DNA from: Daphnia pulex
Taxonomy: Eukaryota > Arthropoda > Branchiopoda > Diplostraca > Daphniidae
Reading direction: 5' to 3'
DNA length: 64,000 nucleotides
NCBI RefSeq assembly: GCF_021134715.1
Contig: NC_060024.1
Span: 7,130,001 to 7,194,000, forward strand
Below, in pieces: positions 11,759 to 23,217 of the stretch (positions within the stretch are counted from its first letter, which is position 1; every line of letters begins with the position of its first letter). The translations under genes and the position numbers were made by a program. Under the pieces are notes generated by a model. The model saw only the letters and a list, made by a program, of their open reading frames with translations, was not told where the DNA came from and did no database searches.

Positions 11759-13177
11759 ATGTTCCATCGTTTCTTGGAAGGATTTATCAAAGCAGATTCC
11801 AATAACATCCCCGTAGTGGATATTCACATGTTTTCGGGTTACATTAAAAAAGATTCGAATTTCATTGCTCCTGAATACGTTGCGTAAAAGCAACAAGAAA
11901 CGGTCGTGAGTCTTACGGAGATTCAGCCATTGGCTGTTCAATTAAAGAGAACACATGGTCAATGTACTATAATTGCAGCATGCTGCCCTGAACAGAGTGT
12001 CCGCAGTAAAAGCTATCGGGTCCAAGTCGAAATAGACTTGACTAAATCTGAAATCAAATCAGCTGTTTGCCATGACTGTATAGCAAGTGCTGGTGGATGC
12101 AAACATGCCCTGGCTGTGTTAGGGTGGCTCCACCAAGAGAGTGAGAAAAAAGCGTTACTGAAGTAAAAGCTTACTGGAAGAAAAGTAAACTTTCTAGAGT
12201 CGGAAATACAATAAAATTCGTGGAGGCTAAGTCGCTGTGTTCACGGTAAAAAAAATCCCGGTTTTCTTCAACCCTAGAGCGAAAAAAACTCCTGCCAATA
12301 GTTTTTATCGAGAAGTTGTAGAATGGGCCAATACTGTCACACCGCAATCGCAAAATTTTAGATCTCAGAGTTCACTTTACTATCACGTCAGTGAAGAACT
12401 GAGTTGGTGTGATAAAGTTGATATTCACGTTCTATCACTGCAATTCAGAAGCCACCATCAATCGACGAATGTATTTGATTTTTTAGCCTTTTCAAAATCA
12501 TACACAACCATGGAAAATTGCAAAGTAGCTGAAATGAATACACGTGATCAGTCAGACAATGCTGAATGGTTTCGACTAAGGTATGAAATAACTTAAAATC
12601 TTCCTGAATTCCATTTTGACACATACCTATAATATTTCAAAGGTATTGTCGTATTACGGCATCAAAAGTTTATGAGGCGTCCAAGTGCAATACCATCGAT
12701 GGCAGCCTAACCAATACTTTATTCGGTGCTAACAAGTTACGAGATACGAAAGTGATGAACCGTGGAAGAAAACTCGAGCCCTTGGTGTTGAGAGAAGTAC
12801 ATATCAAAACAAAAATGCACTTTAAAAGGTATGGACTATTGCTCTCCGCCGATCACCCTGTGTTTGGCGCCTCCCCCGATGGAATCAGCTCTACTCATGT
12901 TTTAGAAATAAAATGTCCCTTGACAGCGAAAACAAAATTCAACTACATTAATGCGAAAGGAGAAATAGTTGAAAAAGTTAAATCTCAAATCCAATTGCAA
13001 ATGGCTTTTAGTGGTCGACGTATGGGCATTTTATGTGTTGCGGATCCAGACTTTGAGAAAAACAAAAGTGTTGAGATTGTGTCCCTATCCTATGATGAAG
13101 AACATGTTAAGTGTTTGATTGAAAAGGGTTTGCATTTTTGGACTGAATCTATTTGGCCTATTTTAACGTCAGTCTAG
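11759..13177 (+). pseudogene. SWIM-finger/YqaJ-like nuclease of the ISL2EU element
   Basis: The accessory protein of the element is a YqaJ-type exonuclease of the lambda-exonuclease fold. The reading starts at MFHRFLEGFIKAD and continues to PEYV. It shifts frame near 11937 and gives a SWIM-like zinc finger (CHDC...GGCKHALAVLGWLH, 12068-12130). A lower-similarity stretch follows at 12240-12581. A 60-bp intron is likely (GTATGAAAT at 12582 to TTTCAAAG). The nuclease domain at 12642-13177 shows NRGRKLEPLVL, FGASPDGIS and LEIKCPL, the Asp and Glu-x-Lys core, then KVKSQIQLQMA. The 3' domain is open to its stop at 13177. Earlier frameshifts make this copy non-functional. Confidence 0.7.
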
Positions 13178-13227
13178 TTTTAGTTTTCCAATACATTGAT
13201 TTTCAAGATATGGTAGAAAATTTGTAA

Positions 13228-15330
13228 TTATTTTATTAAAGGATTCTGCAAATTGACAAGTCCACATAAAATTTTTTCTACATCATCTGCATGTTTCAGT
13301 TGCTTATTATCTATACAAGAATGTGGGGAGACAAAATTAAATTCTCGAATCCGCCGAATGGCTCTTTCAACATGGATTCGTAAGCCAGATATTTTTCTAC
13401 TTTCAATCACTTCTTTTTTAGTCGACTTAGTGCCTGTTTTAACAGATGAAGGACGAACTAAAACACATTGTTTGGAAGCAATAAAAGGTTTAATTCTTTT
13501 AAATCCACGATCGGCCATGACGTAGCATCCGGTTGGTAATGAATCAAGGTACTTGCTCTGAGAAGCAACAACTTCATCTGTTGTTCTCCCTCCATACCCA
13601 GTCGAAACAAAACTAATTAGCCCGTCCGGCGTTACGGAGACCATATACTTTAATGTATTGCACCCTTTGTACTCGGACCAAGTAAGAGCTTGGTTAACTG
13701 GATCAGAAGGCTTTTGGATCTCAATCTCAAAACAGTCAATAATTGATTGGATTTTGCTATAGTTTTTCCTGAACGATATATGCAAAGCTCTTTTTAAGGA
13801 ATCGCGTGTAGGCCAAAAGATAATTTCTTGCATATGATCCGCAATAAAAGCAACATATCTGATAAAAATCCTACTTGCCTCTCTGGAACTTATTCCAAAT
13901 TCGTACCCAAGAATCGTGAAAGACTCACCTTATTTTTCGGAATATCAAACATACGGCATCCTGAGCTGTAATAAACATGTCCTGATCACAAGATAATTTG
14001 TTTGCTAATAGAGTAAGAAAAGAAATACGCTCTGGTAGAATACCCAAGTATGTTCTGGGCTCGAAATTTAACAGCTTCCTCGTTCGAAATAGGCTACTTT
14101 GTCTAAAAGAGAGCATCTCCTGATTATGTTGTTCTTCTATGACGTCTGAGTAGTCTGACTCTGATGTAACGGAAGAGTGAGATTCATCATCAATACTTTT
14201 AGTTGAAGAAGACTTAACTTCCTCTTCCTCTGGTGGGATATTCAATTTTTTTTTGAATTTCCAAGTTTGAAGGGGAAGCCTTTTGGTTCAATATTTGAAA
14301 CTTTCCAGGGTGAGCCAAATGGGGAGCAGGATACATTCGAAAGTAATCCATGTTTTGCGAAATCCATTGTATTTGTTTGAATTGCTCTACTTCTTGCTGT
14401 AACGGCAAATTTTAAGCAATTGTCAGTGTTTACACCAACATTTTGTAAACAAATAGAGGCTGTTCCTGCTGTCTTATCAGCCTTGCAAACTGTGTCGACA
14501 GTTGGCCAGGAAAAAAGCTGTAAAAATACAACAGTTAAAGAAAGACATACATTTCTAACGAAATAAATGTGATATACCTTCAGTCAACACAAATTCTGTC
14601 ACACATGAACGGTCTACGTCACAAGTTGCTTGGGAATAGATTCCATCAATTTGTTTTGATTTACTGGCTATAGGCTTCATGGCCCCTTCAATAAGAACGA
14701 CAGCTGATTGGGAAACTTCTATACAAAAAATATGATAAATGATAGACCCTTATGATACACCTTAACGATAAAGGTAGAATATACCTTCAGTCAATACAGG
14801 TTCTACTCCATAAGCTGCTTGGGAAAAGATATCACAAGTTTGTATTGATACACTCATCGCATCTGTAACCACATCACCAGTTAAGTGGGAAAAATCTATA
14901 AATAAAGCAATAGTGATAAATGATAGTTTGGAATGCTATCGATGAAGATGGGATTTACCTTGCCTTAGAAACCTGTGAGGTATGACATTCTTGTCCATCA
15001 CAATGTTTTTCCTGCGCCCACTTTTGTAGTCAGCTAAGTTTAGGCAATCGGTTCCCATCTAGAGTATTGACATGATATGAAATATGACTATAAAAATGTT
15101 ATTGGATGAAATTCCACCAAGTTACTTACATTAAAATGGTCTTCAAAGACGTAGACATGACTTTTTGGGCTTACGTCGTTCTGACCAAACCCACAGGCTC
15201 TTAACCAAGCATTTCTTCCTTCTTTCTCTGCTATGGCGGGCACACTTATAAAAATTTTGTCTGTTGAATCACTTTTGTTGGTACAATACTCTGCTATGCA
15301 TACTTTGATTTTAAAAATCTTTTTTGATAT
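13228..15330 (-). pseudogene. THAP-domain DDE transposase of the ISL2EU element
   Basis: Minus-strand gene in several exons. The THAP zinc finger is at about 15330-15120 (CIAEYC...NAWLRACG...VFEDHF). Two related exons follow at about 14895-14786 and 14705-14581, both ending VLTEG before a GTATAT donor. A Ser/Glu-rich linker and helix region lies at 14408-13925. The DDE_Tnp_4-type catalytic domain is at 13900-13228, with candidate triad IIDCFEIE, VMADRGF and RIHVERAIRRIREF. A one-base frameshift sits near 13930, between RKIR and SFTILGYEFG. The catalytic block is otherwise open, so decay is recent or slight. The nuclease gene ends only 50 bp away in convergent orientation. Confidence 0.7.
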
Positions 15331-15570
15331 GTCACAATGGCTGTAAAAAAAAGAATAAAACAAGCTAGACGTGACACAGACGAAATGACAGATGTTCCCT
15401 GCTTCTATTGGTTCCCCATCACGTGATCTTCTCCCATTGGTAAATAACTTGCAAGGATATTGAACTGTGACAGAAAATCCAGTTTTTAGACCAAAAAGTC
15501 TGTGAAGAAAAGTGTGAATCGTGAATAAGTCCGACTTAACAATAGGCCCTGAATTTGTCATTTAAGACAG

Positions 15571-15952
15571 CTTTCAACTGGCTTACGACTATCCCTTCGC
15601 GGCGAGCTGATAAGCTTGCTTTTCTATCTTAAGTAAGACAGAATTGACACTATTAAGAGTATTTGGAAGACAGAAGGGTGTATAACAAAGAATTTAAAAA
15701 AATTTGTAGTTCAAAATTTGACCGCTAGATGGCGGTGGTGTTTTTTTATTATTATTTTTTTTCATGTCGTAAACGGCACGCCATACTTTCGGTCCGTCAT
15801 ATGCCATAACTTACTTCATATGCCCCGCTGAGTTTGAGTTTGATAAAGTAGGTGCCGCTGGCCATGGCTTGTTGCCACTGGATACAGCTTACGGGTCGTC
15901 TGCCGTCCCTTACACACCTTTGCTTCTTTTCATTTTTTGCTTCACATTGAAA
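15571..15952. other. No recognisable gene
   Basis: Spacer between the ISL2EU element and the LINE 3' end. It has a T-rich run near 15742-15770 and no coding potential. Confidence 0.4.
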
Positions 15953-16282
15953 TTACATTAATAGCAGGAAAAAAAGGGGGGCGTATACATAGCACACAAA
16001 AAACACACGTTAATTTATTTAAATTGTCACGTTCCGTCTGTTTCACTAATGCTATTGTTTATAGGGCGAGCGCTAGATGGCCTCGCGTCGATCTGGCTTC
16101 CCCTCTATACCCTTTTTCCCTAGCAGATCTTGACTACTTGTTGCGTCGGACGGTCGCAACTATTCTCCTGTCTGAGTTCGTTTCGTTCCCTGTGTGTTTC
16201 CTTGTGTGTAAGCTGTGTTGGTGTGCTTGTGTGCGTGTGTGTAAGATAGTGTTAGACCCATTAGGGGCATCATTGGCTTAGG

Positions 16283-19200
16283 TTAAGCGTAGTTAGTGTA
16301 GGGCCAATGGTGAAAGCCACCAGATTGACTGTGCCGGTTTCGTTGGCCAGCAACTGGTGTGCTCGACAAGTGTGCCGAATAGATTGCCCGTGACAAAATT
16401 CTTTCAATGAGTTTAGTTCCTATGAAAAAACAGATGAGGTGGGCTGCAATTTTGTTTTGTGTGTGTTTAGGGATTGAGCTATTGAGTCCTAGTAGTGTCG
16501 GTAGTCCTGGGGGGATGTTGAGGGGGGAGAGACTGCGTTCCATTTCGGACCTCGCTTCAGTGTAGTGCTGGCAGTGGAGGAGTACGTGTGTTGCGTCCTC
16601 TCGTTCCGGGCATCCGTTTGGGCAATCTGCGAGTGTTTCCGGCTCCAATCTGCCGATGAAGTGGTTTAGTTTGTTGTGGCCGCTGCGTAGTCGGAACAAG
16701 GCTGATTGGATAGTTCTTTTCTTATTGGTGTGCCATGGTAAGTATCCAAAACATTCTCTGCTAGTCTCTGCCATGTTTGTTGATTGTGTTTTTAGTTTCT
16801 GGAACGTGATGTTTTTGTGGTTAACTTTAGCTGTTGCTATGTTTTGCCTAACATAAATTTTGTTTGTTATTATTTTTGTAGTGGTATTGCGTCGGTTCTT
16901 CCGGATGTTTGTCGCCAGTTGGTCTGCGATTTCGTTTCCAACGATTCCGGCGTGTGAGGGTATCCAAGTTAATGTTATTCTGGCCCCTGAAGCATTTAAA
17001 TTGAAAATCTGTTTGATTATTTCAGGTATTGCTGGGCTTGACTCCCATTTGAAGTTGGATATTGCTTGAATGGAAGATTTTGAATCAGTGAAGATGGTGG
17101 CTGAGTCCATCTCGTACTTGTTGAGGTGGCATATAGCTCTGCGTTGAAACTATTTGTGAAATTTTTAAGTAACCATGCTTCGTCTTCTTTCTTCTTAGGT
17201 ATGTGGAATGCACAGCTGACAGTTTTTGTTGTCTCGCACACTGATCCATCAGTGTATACTGCAAGGTGGTTGGTGTTTGGATTCCGAGTGAGTGAGTTGA
17301 ATAGTTGGTTTGTTTGGTTTGATTCTGTGGCTTGTTTCTTTGTGAGGGGGAAGTAGTTCGTTGGGATTGAGAAGTGTTTCCATGGTTCCACTTCCGGTGT
17401 CTGCGAGGAAGGTCTTTTGAAAAAAAAAATTTGCCAGTTGGGTCCAGTTTCCTTAAGTGGGTGATTGCTGCTGGGGTGCTAATGGTTTTCCACGTTGTTT
17501 GTCTTCTAGTTAGTTCTTGGATGGTGGCATATGCCGGGTTCCATGGCTTTTCGTTTAGTCTGAGGAAGTAGTTGTATGCAAGTTGGTCCCATCTATCCTT
17601 CACTGGGTATATGCCAGTCTCGATGTTCAGTAGTGCTTTGGGAGTAGATTTAAAGCAGCCGATGATTGTGCGGAGAATTTCGTTTTTGTTTTGTTCCAGC
17701 TTATCAAGTCTTGTCTTTGGGATGGTTGTGAGGATGGTAGATCCGTAGTCGTATGCGCTCCTAATCATGGCTTTGAATATGCGGATGAGTAGGGGAATTT
17801 TCAGGGTTTTTTTCCCGTAGATCATCATACGAATCAGGTTGGCTCTTCTGAGTATTTTGTTCGTGGTTGCTTGGATCTGTGGTTCCCATGACAGTTTGTG
17901 GTCCATGATGATGCCAAGGAATTTGTACTGCAATACTTCGCTGATCGTGGCTCCGTTGAGTTTGAACTGTTGGGGGGGGGTCTTTGTTTCGTTTTCTGGT
18001 GAATGTCAGCGATGCACACTTACTAACCGAGAATTTTAAGTTCCATTTTGTGGCCCATTCTTCTATTTTGTCTAGTTGCTGTTGGAGTAGGATTGTTGTG
18101 GCTGCTTTGTTTTTCGCCATGGAGTATATTGCGATGTCGTCAGCGAAAAGGGAGGTTTCGCATCCTTCTTCTGGTATTGGGAAGTCCGCAAGTATTACGT
18201 TGAATAGGAGAGGGCTGAGAAAACTTCCTTGAGGGACTCCTATGGAAATTTTTCTTTCTTCGGATAGGTTGTTGTTCACTCTTGTCCTTATGCCTCTTCC
18301 GGTAAGGAAATTTTGTAACCATTTGAGGGTTCGGCCTTTAACGTTTGCTTTTGTAAGTTTGAATAGGAGTCCTTCTATCCATGTGTTGTCGTACGCCTTC
18401 GAGATGTCCAGGAATATTGCTGTGGTTGGGTGGCTGCTGTTGAAGCCGGATTTGATTGCTGATTCTATTCTGATTAGATTGTCGGTGGTGGTACATCCTC
18501 TTCGGAATCCGGTTTGGACTTTCGGTAGTATATTCAGATGGTCTAGGTGCCACTTGAGTCGATTGTTGATCATTTTTCCCATTACTTTCCACAGGCATGA
18601 TGTCAATGAGATTGGTCTGTACGATTCCGCTTCTCCGGGTGGTTTGCCTGGTTTGAGGATAGGTGTCACGATGGCACACTTCCAATCTTTTGGGATGTAT
18701 CCTTCCCTGAACATCAAGTTGATTGTTGTGAGTAGACTCTTACGATTTTCCGCGTTTAATTTTTTCAGCATTCTGTTGTGGATTCTGTCGAGGCCCATCG
18801 CTTTGTCTGGTAGTTGATGGGAGAGGCTCCTTGTCAATTCTTGGGTGCTGAAGTTAGAGTTGAGGGGTTCGGCATCCGGGTTCTTAATTTGTTTTTCAAT
18901 TTCCTTTACTTGCTCTGGCCTTGTTGGTGGGATGTCATCGTCGTTTGGGGAGAACTGCTCCAAGAAAATGTTGGCTTTCTACACTGGGTCTCTTGTTTGT
19001 TCACCTTTCTGGTTGTTGAGGGGGGCATTGATGATTGATGGTTTCTCTCCGTCCGTTCATCATTTTTTTTGCGAATTTCCAAAACTTTGATGTGTTTTTT
19101 TCCGTCAAGTGAGTCGATGTGTCTTTCCCACGAGCTGTTTTTTTTATTCTAGAATTGTCCTCTTCTTAATTGCTTCCATTTTGTTGAGGTGGGTTTTGTC

Positions 19201-20389
19201 GATTTGGAGTAGGGTAGAGCGCCACACTTGGTACGCTTTCCTTGCTTGTTTGGCTGCTGCTTTGCGTTCTTTGGTCCACCACGGCTTTTGGGTCTCACGT
19301 GGGTGTGTTTTGTATTTGGGGGCGAAGAATAGGTTGTTGGCGTTCATCATTACCGCGTATAGGGTGTTGTAGCTGGTCTCGGCGTTTTGTTTTGGTTGGG
19401 TCTCGATTTCTTCGTTCCATTCCTGCCAGGATTCTTTAAATTTCCAGGTTGGGTTGGGTGGTGCGTGTGGTGTAGAGTTGATGCTTAGCTCGATGATTAC
19501 GGGTAGATGGTCACTTCCCCAGTACGGTCCAGTTTCTGCACTTAATAGATGGGCCAGGTTTGGTGTGCACATTGTGAGGTCTATTGTTGCACTTCGGTTA
19601 TCGTTCTGAGAGGGTCTTGTTCCGAGATTCTTTGGGGTTATTAGGATGAGTTTGTCGTTGTCTTGAAGGAATTGCTTGAGGTTTCTTCCGGAGGTGTTTG
19701 TGTGGTAGCCGTCTTCCCATAAGTCTGCGTGTGCGTTTAAGTCGCCTCCTACTATGGCACTATTTCCGGGTGTTTTAACAGTTTGTCTAATTCTTCGTAT
19801 GCACACCGATTTCCATTTGGAATATACGCCGAGATCAATTCGATTTCTTCGTTGTCTTTTAGCTTGATGATGGCTCCGACTGCTTCTAGGTTTTCGTGGG
19901 ATGGGACATCTAGTGTGGTAGATTGAAAATTCTTTTTGATTAGTATCGCTACTCCTCCTCCTTGGCTACCGCGATTTTTTGTAAACGAGTTGTATGCTGA
20001 GAATTTAACTTTGTATTCATCTTTCAATGGGTTTCACTAAGGAGGACAATATGGGTGTTGTGATTTCGTAAGTGATTCTTGAATTCTTCCAGTCTGGATC
20101 TGTAGAGTCCTCTTGCGTTCCATTGGATGATTTTGATTGGTGGGATCATTGTTTGGTTGTTGTTTTTTTGTACTTCAGTTTCACTTCTCCTTTGTGGTTG
20201 TGTTGGTTGGGTTCCGCTTTCCTGGTTTCTGGTTTTCGTATAAGGTGATAGGTCTGCTGTCTTTCTTTGGTCTTTTTCTTTTTGTCGGGCGAGCCTATCT
20301 AGTCTGTCTTGTTCGAACATGGCACTCATCATTGTCAATCGGTTGTCCAGGCTGGAGAATCCGGTTGCCATTTTGGCCTCTAGTTCCAT
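16283..20389 (-). pseudogene. LINE ORF2 (endonuclease, reverse transcriptase, RNase H), frameshifted
   Basis: The endonuclease begins near 20110 with IIQWNARGLYRSRLEEF and continues through GGVAILIKK (near 19950), GGDLNAHADLW (near 19740) and GSDHLPVIIE (near 19510). The reverse transcriptase occupies about 18700-17980, with YRPISLTSCLWKVM, FLDISKAYDNTW, GVPQGSFLSPLLFN and the FADD catalytic box. The thumb region continues at 17933-17430. RNase H is at 17330-16850 (VYTDGS, NAELYA, TDSKSSIQA, PSHAGIVGNEIAD), followed by a Cys/His tail (CPNGCPEREDATHVLLHC). Frameshifts occur near 20030, 19760, 19140, 17975 (at a G-run), 17405 and 17100, so the ORF is not translatable as a whole. Confidence 0.85.
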
Positions 20390-20439
20390 TATCGGTCCCA
20401 GTTGTGTCTTGATCGTGGTGATTTCTAGTTCAACTTTTT

Positions 20440-21501
20440 CTAGTCTCGTACCGATGTCGCTCGGGATGTCTTGGCTTGTTGCTGCTCGAGTTCTTCGATT
20501 TGGGCTTTGAGGCCATCAATTTCTCGTCTGGTCGGAGCGTCTTCATTGGTGTAGTGTCTCGGTACTTGCTGTTGTGCTGTTGGTTTGGGTGAACTACTGT
20601 GGAGTTTGCCGGCTTCGGTCACCGACATATTGTTCACATATGCAAATTTTATTATTTCTTGTCTTCTAGCGAAGATAGGGCATGCTGCTGTTCCTGCTTC
20701 GTGGTCGTTTCCTTCGCACGTCGGGAATTTCGGTGGGCTGGTGCACTTTTGGTCTTCTTCATGGGCATATGCACAGGTTCTACACACTTGAACAACGGGG
20801 CATGGTTCTTCCGGATGTCCGAATAACCAACACTTTCGGCACAGGTAGGCCTACGGTCTTAGGATGAATTTTTTAACTAAGAACACCTCGTGGGCGATGA
20901 TAACTTCGCGCGGGAGGGTTGTTGTGTCGAAGTAGAGAGTGACCATTGTAGAGAGGGTTGTAGTGTTGTTGGGTCCTCGTTTGGCGAATCTTTTCACTTT
21001 TTTCACCCCTTGGTTTGCTAGGAGGCTGAGGAGTTCTTCTTCTGTGTTGTTTGGTGGCACGTTGTAGATGACGCCTCTCACCTTTTGTTCCGATTTGCAT
21101 AGTGAACATGTGATTTGGAATTTTTTCACCGCTTTCTGTTGGAGAAGTAAGTTCTTTTGCTTGTTGGTTGTCGGGTAGATGTAGAGTTCACCTCTTTGTG
21201 TCCACTTTGTTCCGGGCCTCACTTGGCCGATTATGTCGATGATTCCGGCGATGAGGCTTTTCTTTTCGGTGAGGTTCATTAGCCTGAACGAGCATGGTTC
21301 ACTTACTAGGCCTAATTGGATGATTATCGGGGCACCGCTGGCTGGGCTGCTGAATTGGTCTGAGAATCTGGGGTTCACTCTAATGGTGTGGTTGTAGGTT
21401 CCTTTTCTTTTTAGTTGTGTAGTATTTTCTGTTGGGTCTTCGATGTTCACGGATTCACGAGTTGAGCAATCGTAATCGGGATCTTCACCGTTGACGTCCA
21501 T
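20440..21501 (-). pseudogene. LINE ORF1 (gag-like zinc-knuckle protein) with internal stop
   Basis: Reading starts at ATG 21501 with MDVNGEDPDYDCS and runs to the natural stop at 20440, about 353 codons. A single in-frame TAG at 20851-20853 interrupts it immediately before the first zinc knuckle (CRKCWLFGHPEEPC, a CX2CX4HX4C motif). More Cys/His clusters follow (CRTCAYAHEEDQKC, then CEGNDHEAGTAAC). The C-terminal part is a Glu/Gln-rich probable coiled coil. The domain order is that of nucleic-acid chaperone ORF1 proteins of I and Jockey elements. Apart from that codon the frame is open. Confidence 0.75.
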
Positions 21502-21906
21502 GTTTGCGCGGGGAGGGGGAAGGGGTTTACCCCTTGTTTTGTCACTTTGCGCGCTATTGAAAGTGAATATGATGCTGACTGTACTGTTTCAGATCTCGAA
21601 CGCGACTCTCACCATATGCTCCGCTGAAAAACAAGGTTAGATCTATTGACACGACAGATGTCGTGGCAATAAAGAAAAAATTGTCTATTGCCACGATACG
21701 CCTATACTTCCTCTCTGATCCCTTATATCGTGGCAATAACACGAATTTTGTCTATTGCTACGACATGCGTTTTCGTACTAAGTTCCACAGAAGATGTTTA
21801 GGAAAACTACTAAATAGGGTAAAACTACATGTGCATAATTCCCGCATCATTTTTCTTGTCAATTATCCCGTGAAACTCAACCTTTGTTGTAATCTCCAAA
21901 TAAAAA

Positions 21907-21981
21907 TTAACCTTTCGGCGGTGAATCGAACGCCATGCTATAGCATGGTGGCATTCATCGCTGACCATTCGGCTACCACTG
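21907..21981 (-). repeat. tRNA-like (SINE-head-like) sequence
   Basis: On the minus strand, TAGCCGAATGG matches a pol III A box. About 40 bases downstream GTTCGATTC matches a B box. The stems do not pair well enough for a working tRNA, so I read it as a tRNA-derived remnant within the inverted-repeat element. Confidence 0.4.
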
Positions 21982-22014
21982 CTGAAATATTCTTGTAAAA
22001 AACTTGAAATATAT

Positions 22015-22041
22015 AACCTAACCTAACCTAACTTAATCTAA
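22015..22041 (+). repeat. Short interstitial TTAGG-type array
   Basis: AACCTAACCTAACCTAAC, then two diverged units (TTAAT, CTAA). This is the complement of the arthropod telomere repeat TTAGG. It is only about five units long. Confidence 0.6.
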
Positions 22042-22204
22042 CATGCGTGAATGTCGAATTTAAAAAAAATTATTTTGTGGCAATAGACAAATTTCGTGTT
22101 ATTGCCACGATATGAGGGATCAGAGAGGAAGTATAGGCGTATCGTGGCGTGTCGTGGCAGACAATTTTTTCTTTATTGCCACGACAGATGTCGTGGCAAT
22201 AGTC

Positions 22205-22692
22205 GGCATATAGACATTGGGACGGATTACCACAAGGACTTTTCAAAAGCGTCACTAGAATGCGACACTAGAACGCCCACATTTGTATTACCGACAGAAG
22301 AACGTCTAAATTTTAGTAACGACACTGGGCCGGGAAATTTCTAAAAATCATAACGACACTAGAACGTCTCATCATGCGTCACTAGACCGTCCATAATTTA
22401 GCGGCGACACTAGGACGGGAAAACTACAATTGTCTCTGCGACACTAGAACGTCCAGATTTAAGTAACGTAACTAGGACGGGAAAACTACAATTATCTCTG
22501 CGACACTAGAACGTTCAAATTTTAGGGACGACACTAGGACGGGGAAATCACAATCGCCTGTGCGACACTAGAACGTCCAGATTTAAGTAACGTCACTAGG
22601 ACGGGTAGACTCGAACGGGGACCGGACCTCACGCTCACGGCCACCGAGTTGGCAGCTCGCCGAGCTTTGCGGCCACCCACAGCAGGCATCAT
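22205..22692 (+). repeat. Left inverted arm of the long-TIR element
   Basis: Begins GGCATATAGACATTGGGACG and ends GCAGGCATCAT. It holds many copies of CGACACTAGAACGTCC or CACTAGGACGGG at roughly 25-65 bp spacing. It pairs with 27500-27970. Confidence 0.8.
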
Positions 22693-23217
22693 GGCATCAC
22701 ATCATGGCATCAGGCATCACAGCGGGCATTTCCAGCACAACATCAGCAGCCAGCCCCCTTTCACCCAACGATTCCCTCGTGAAATTTTTCACGGTTTTTT
22801 TTTTTTTTGCTTTCTTACAGACTTTGTTGCTATTTATATTCTGGATTTTTATTTTTAAATGGTTTTACCGTTGCCTTTCTATATAGGTTTTTCTTTATTT
22901 GAACTCGAGTCGACCAATCGATTGGATCGGATCCGGCTCACCCGTTCCCGATCTCCTTGCGGTTTCATGTCTGAAAAATGTTTCCGAGTAGCGACGCCCG
23001 ACTGGCGGAGTTTCATCATTTGCACCTTATCCGGCGTTGTTCTCATTGTAACGATCGGCTTCGCTTCCAGGTGCGGATCCTGATTTCTATCCAAATTTAC
23101 ACTCAGTGTTTTTATTGATTCCCATAAAATAAATCTAATTGATCTTAACCTTCTTGTTTTTTTTCTGTCCCTTCTACAAAAGATAGACACTACTGTTACG
23201 AATACAAATTAGCGTGC
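22693..23217 (+). other. Captured DNA upstream of the cyclase fragment
   Basis: Contains a plus-strand stretch with hydrophobic residues and STR-rich coding-like sequence (MSEKCFRVATPDWRSFIICT near 22970). It could be the juxtamembrane exon of the cyclase, because it encodes a hydrophobic run (TLSGVVLIVTIGFAS) just upstream of the kinase-homology part. That placement is inference. Confidence 0.35.

Larger units (their letters stand above)
11442..15570. mobile_element. ISL2EU-type DNA transposon (YqaJ nuclease plus THAP/DDE transposase)
   Basis: The left end GGGGATGGCG at 11442 is preceded by TA. It matches the ends of the 588-bp MITEs in the 28-34 kb tandem units over roughly 280 bp, including an A-rich terminus and a CACGTG-containing block. 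Sequence at about 15375-15440 matches the other half of the same MITE, inverted, so the element should extend to about there or beyond. Two convergent genes lie inside: a nuclease gene (+) and a THAP/DDE transposase gene (-). This pairing is what I know as ISL2EU in the PIF-Harbinger/ISL2EU group. I could not find the right terminus; similarity to the MITE stops near 15440, so that end is rearranged or truncated. Confidence 0.7.
15953..21555 (-). mobile_element. I-clade non-LTR retrotransposon (LINE), nearly full length
   Basis: A 5.6-kb minus-strand element. ORF1 is gag-like with zinc knuckles. ORF2 holds an apurinic-type endonuclease, reverse transcriptase and a C-terminal RNase H. The RNase H domain favours the I group over the Jockey group. 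A possible 7-bp target duplication, ATTGAAA, is at 15946-15952 and 21556-21562; it is short and could be chance. The 3' end would then read ...TATTAATGTAA, compatible with the TAA-rich tails of I elements. One nonsense codon in ORF1 and several frameshifts in ORF2 show it is inactive. Confidence 0.8.
21645..22200. mobile_element. 556-bp inverted-repeat element (MITE-like)
   Basis: The arms of about 130 bp are inverted copies. The left begins ATTGACACGACAGATGTCGT; the right ends ATGTCGTGGCAAT. Both share CGCCTATACTTCCTCTCTGA (read inverted on the right) and an AATTTTGTC-like block. The central part (21780-22060) is unrelated and contains a tRNA-like segment and a TTAGG-type array. No convincing target duplication was seen. 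Confidence 0.65.
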
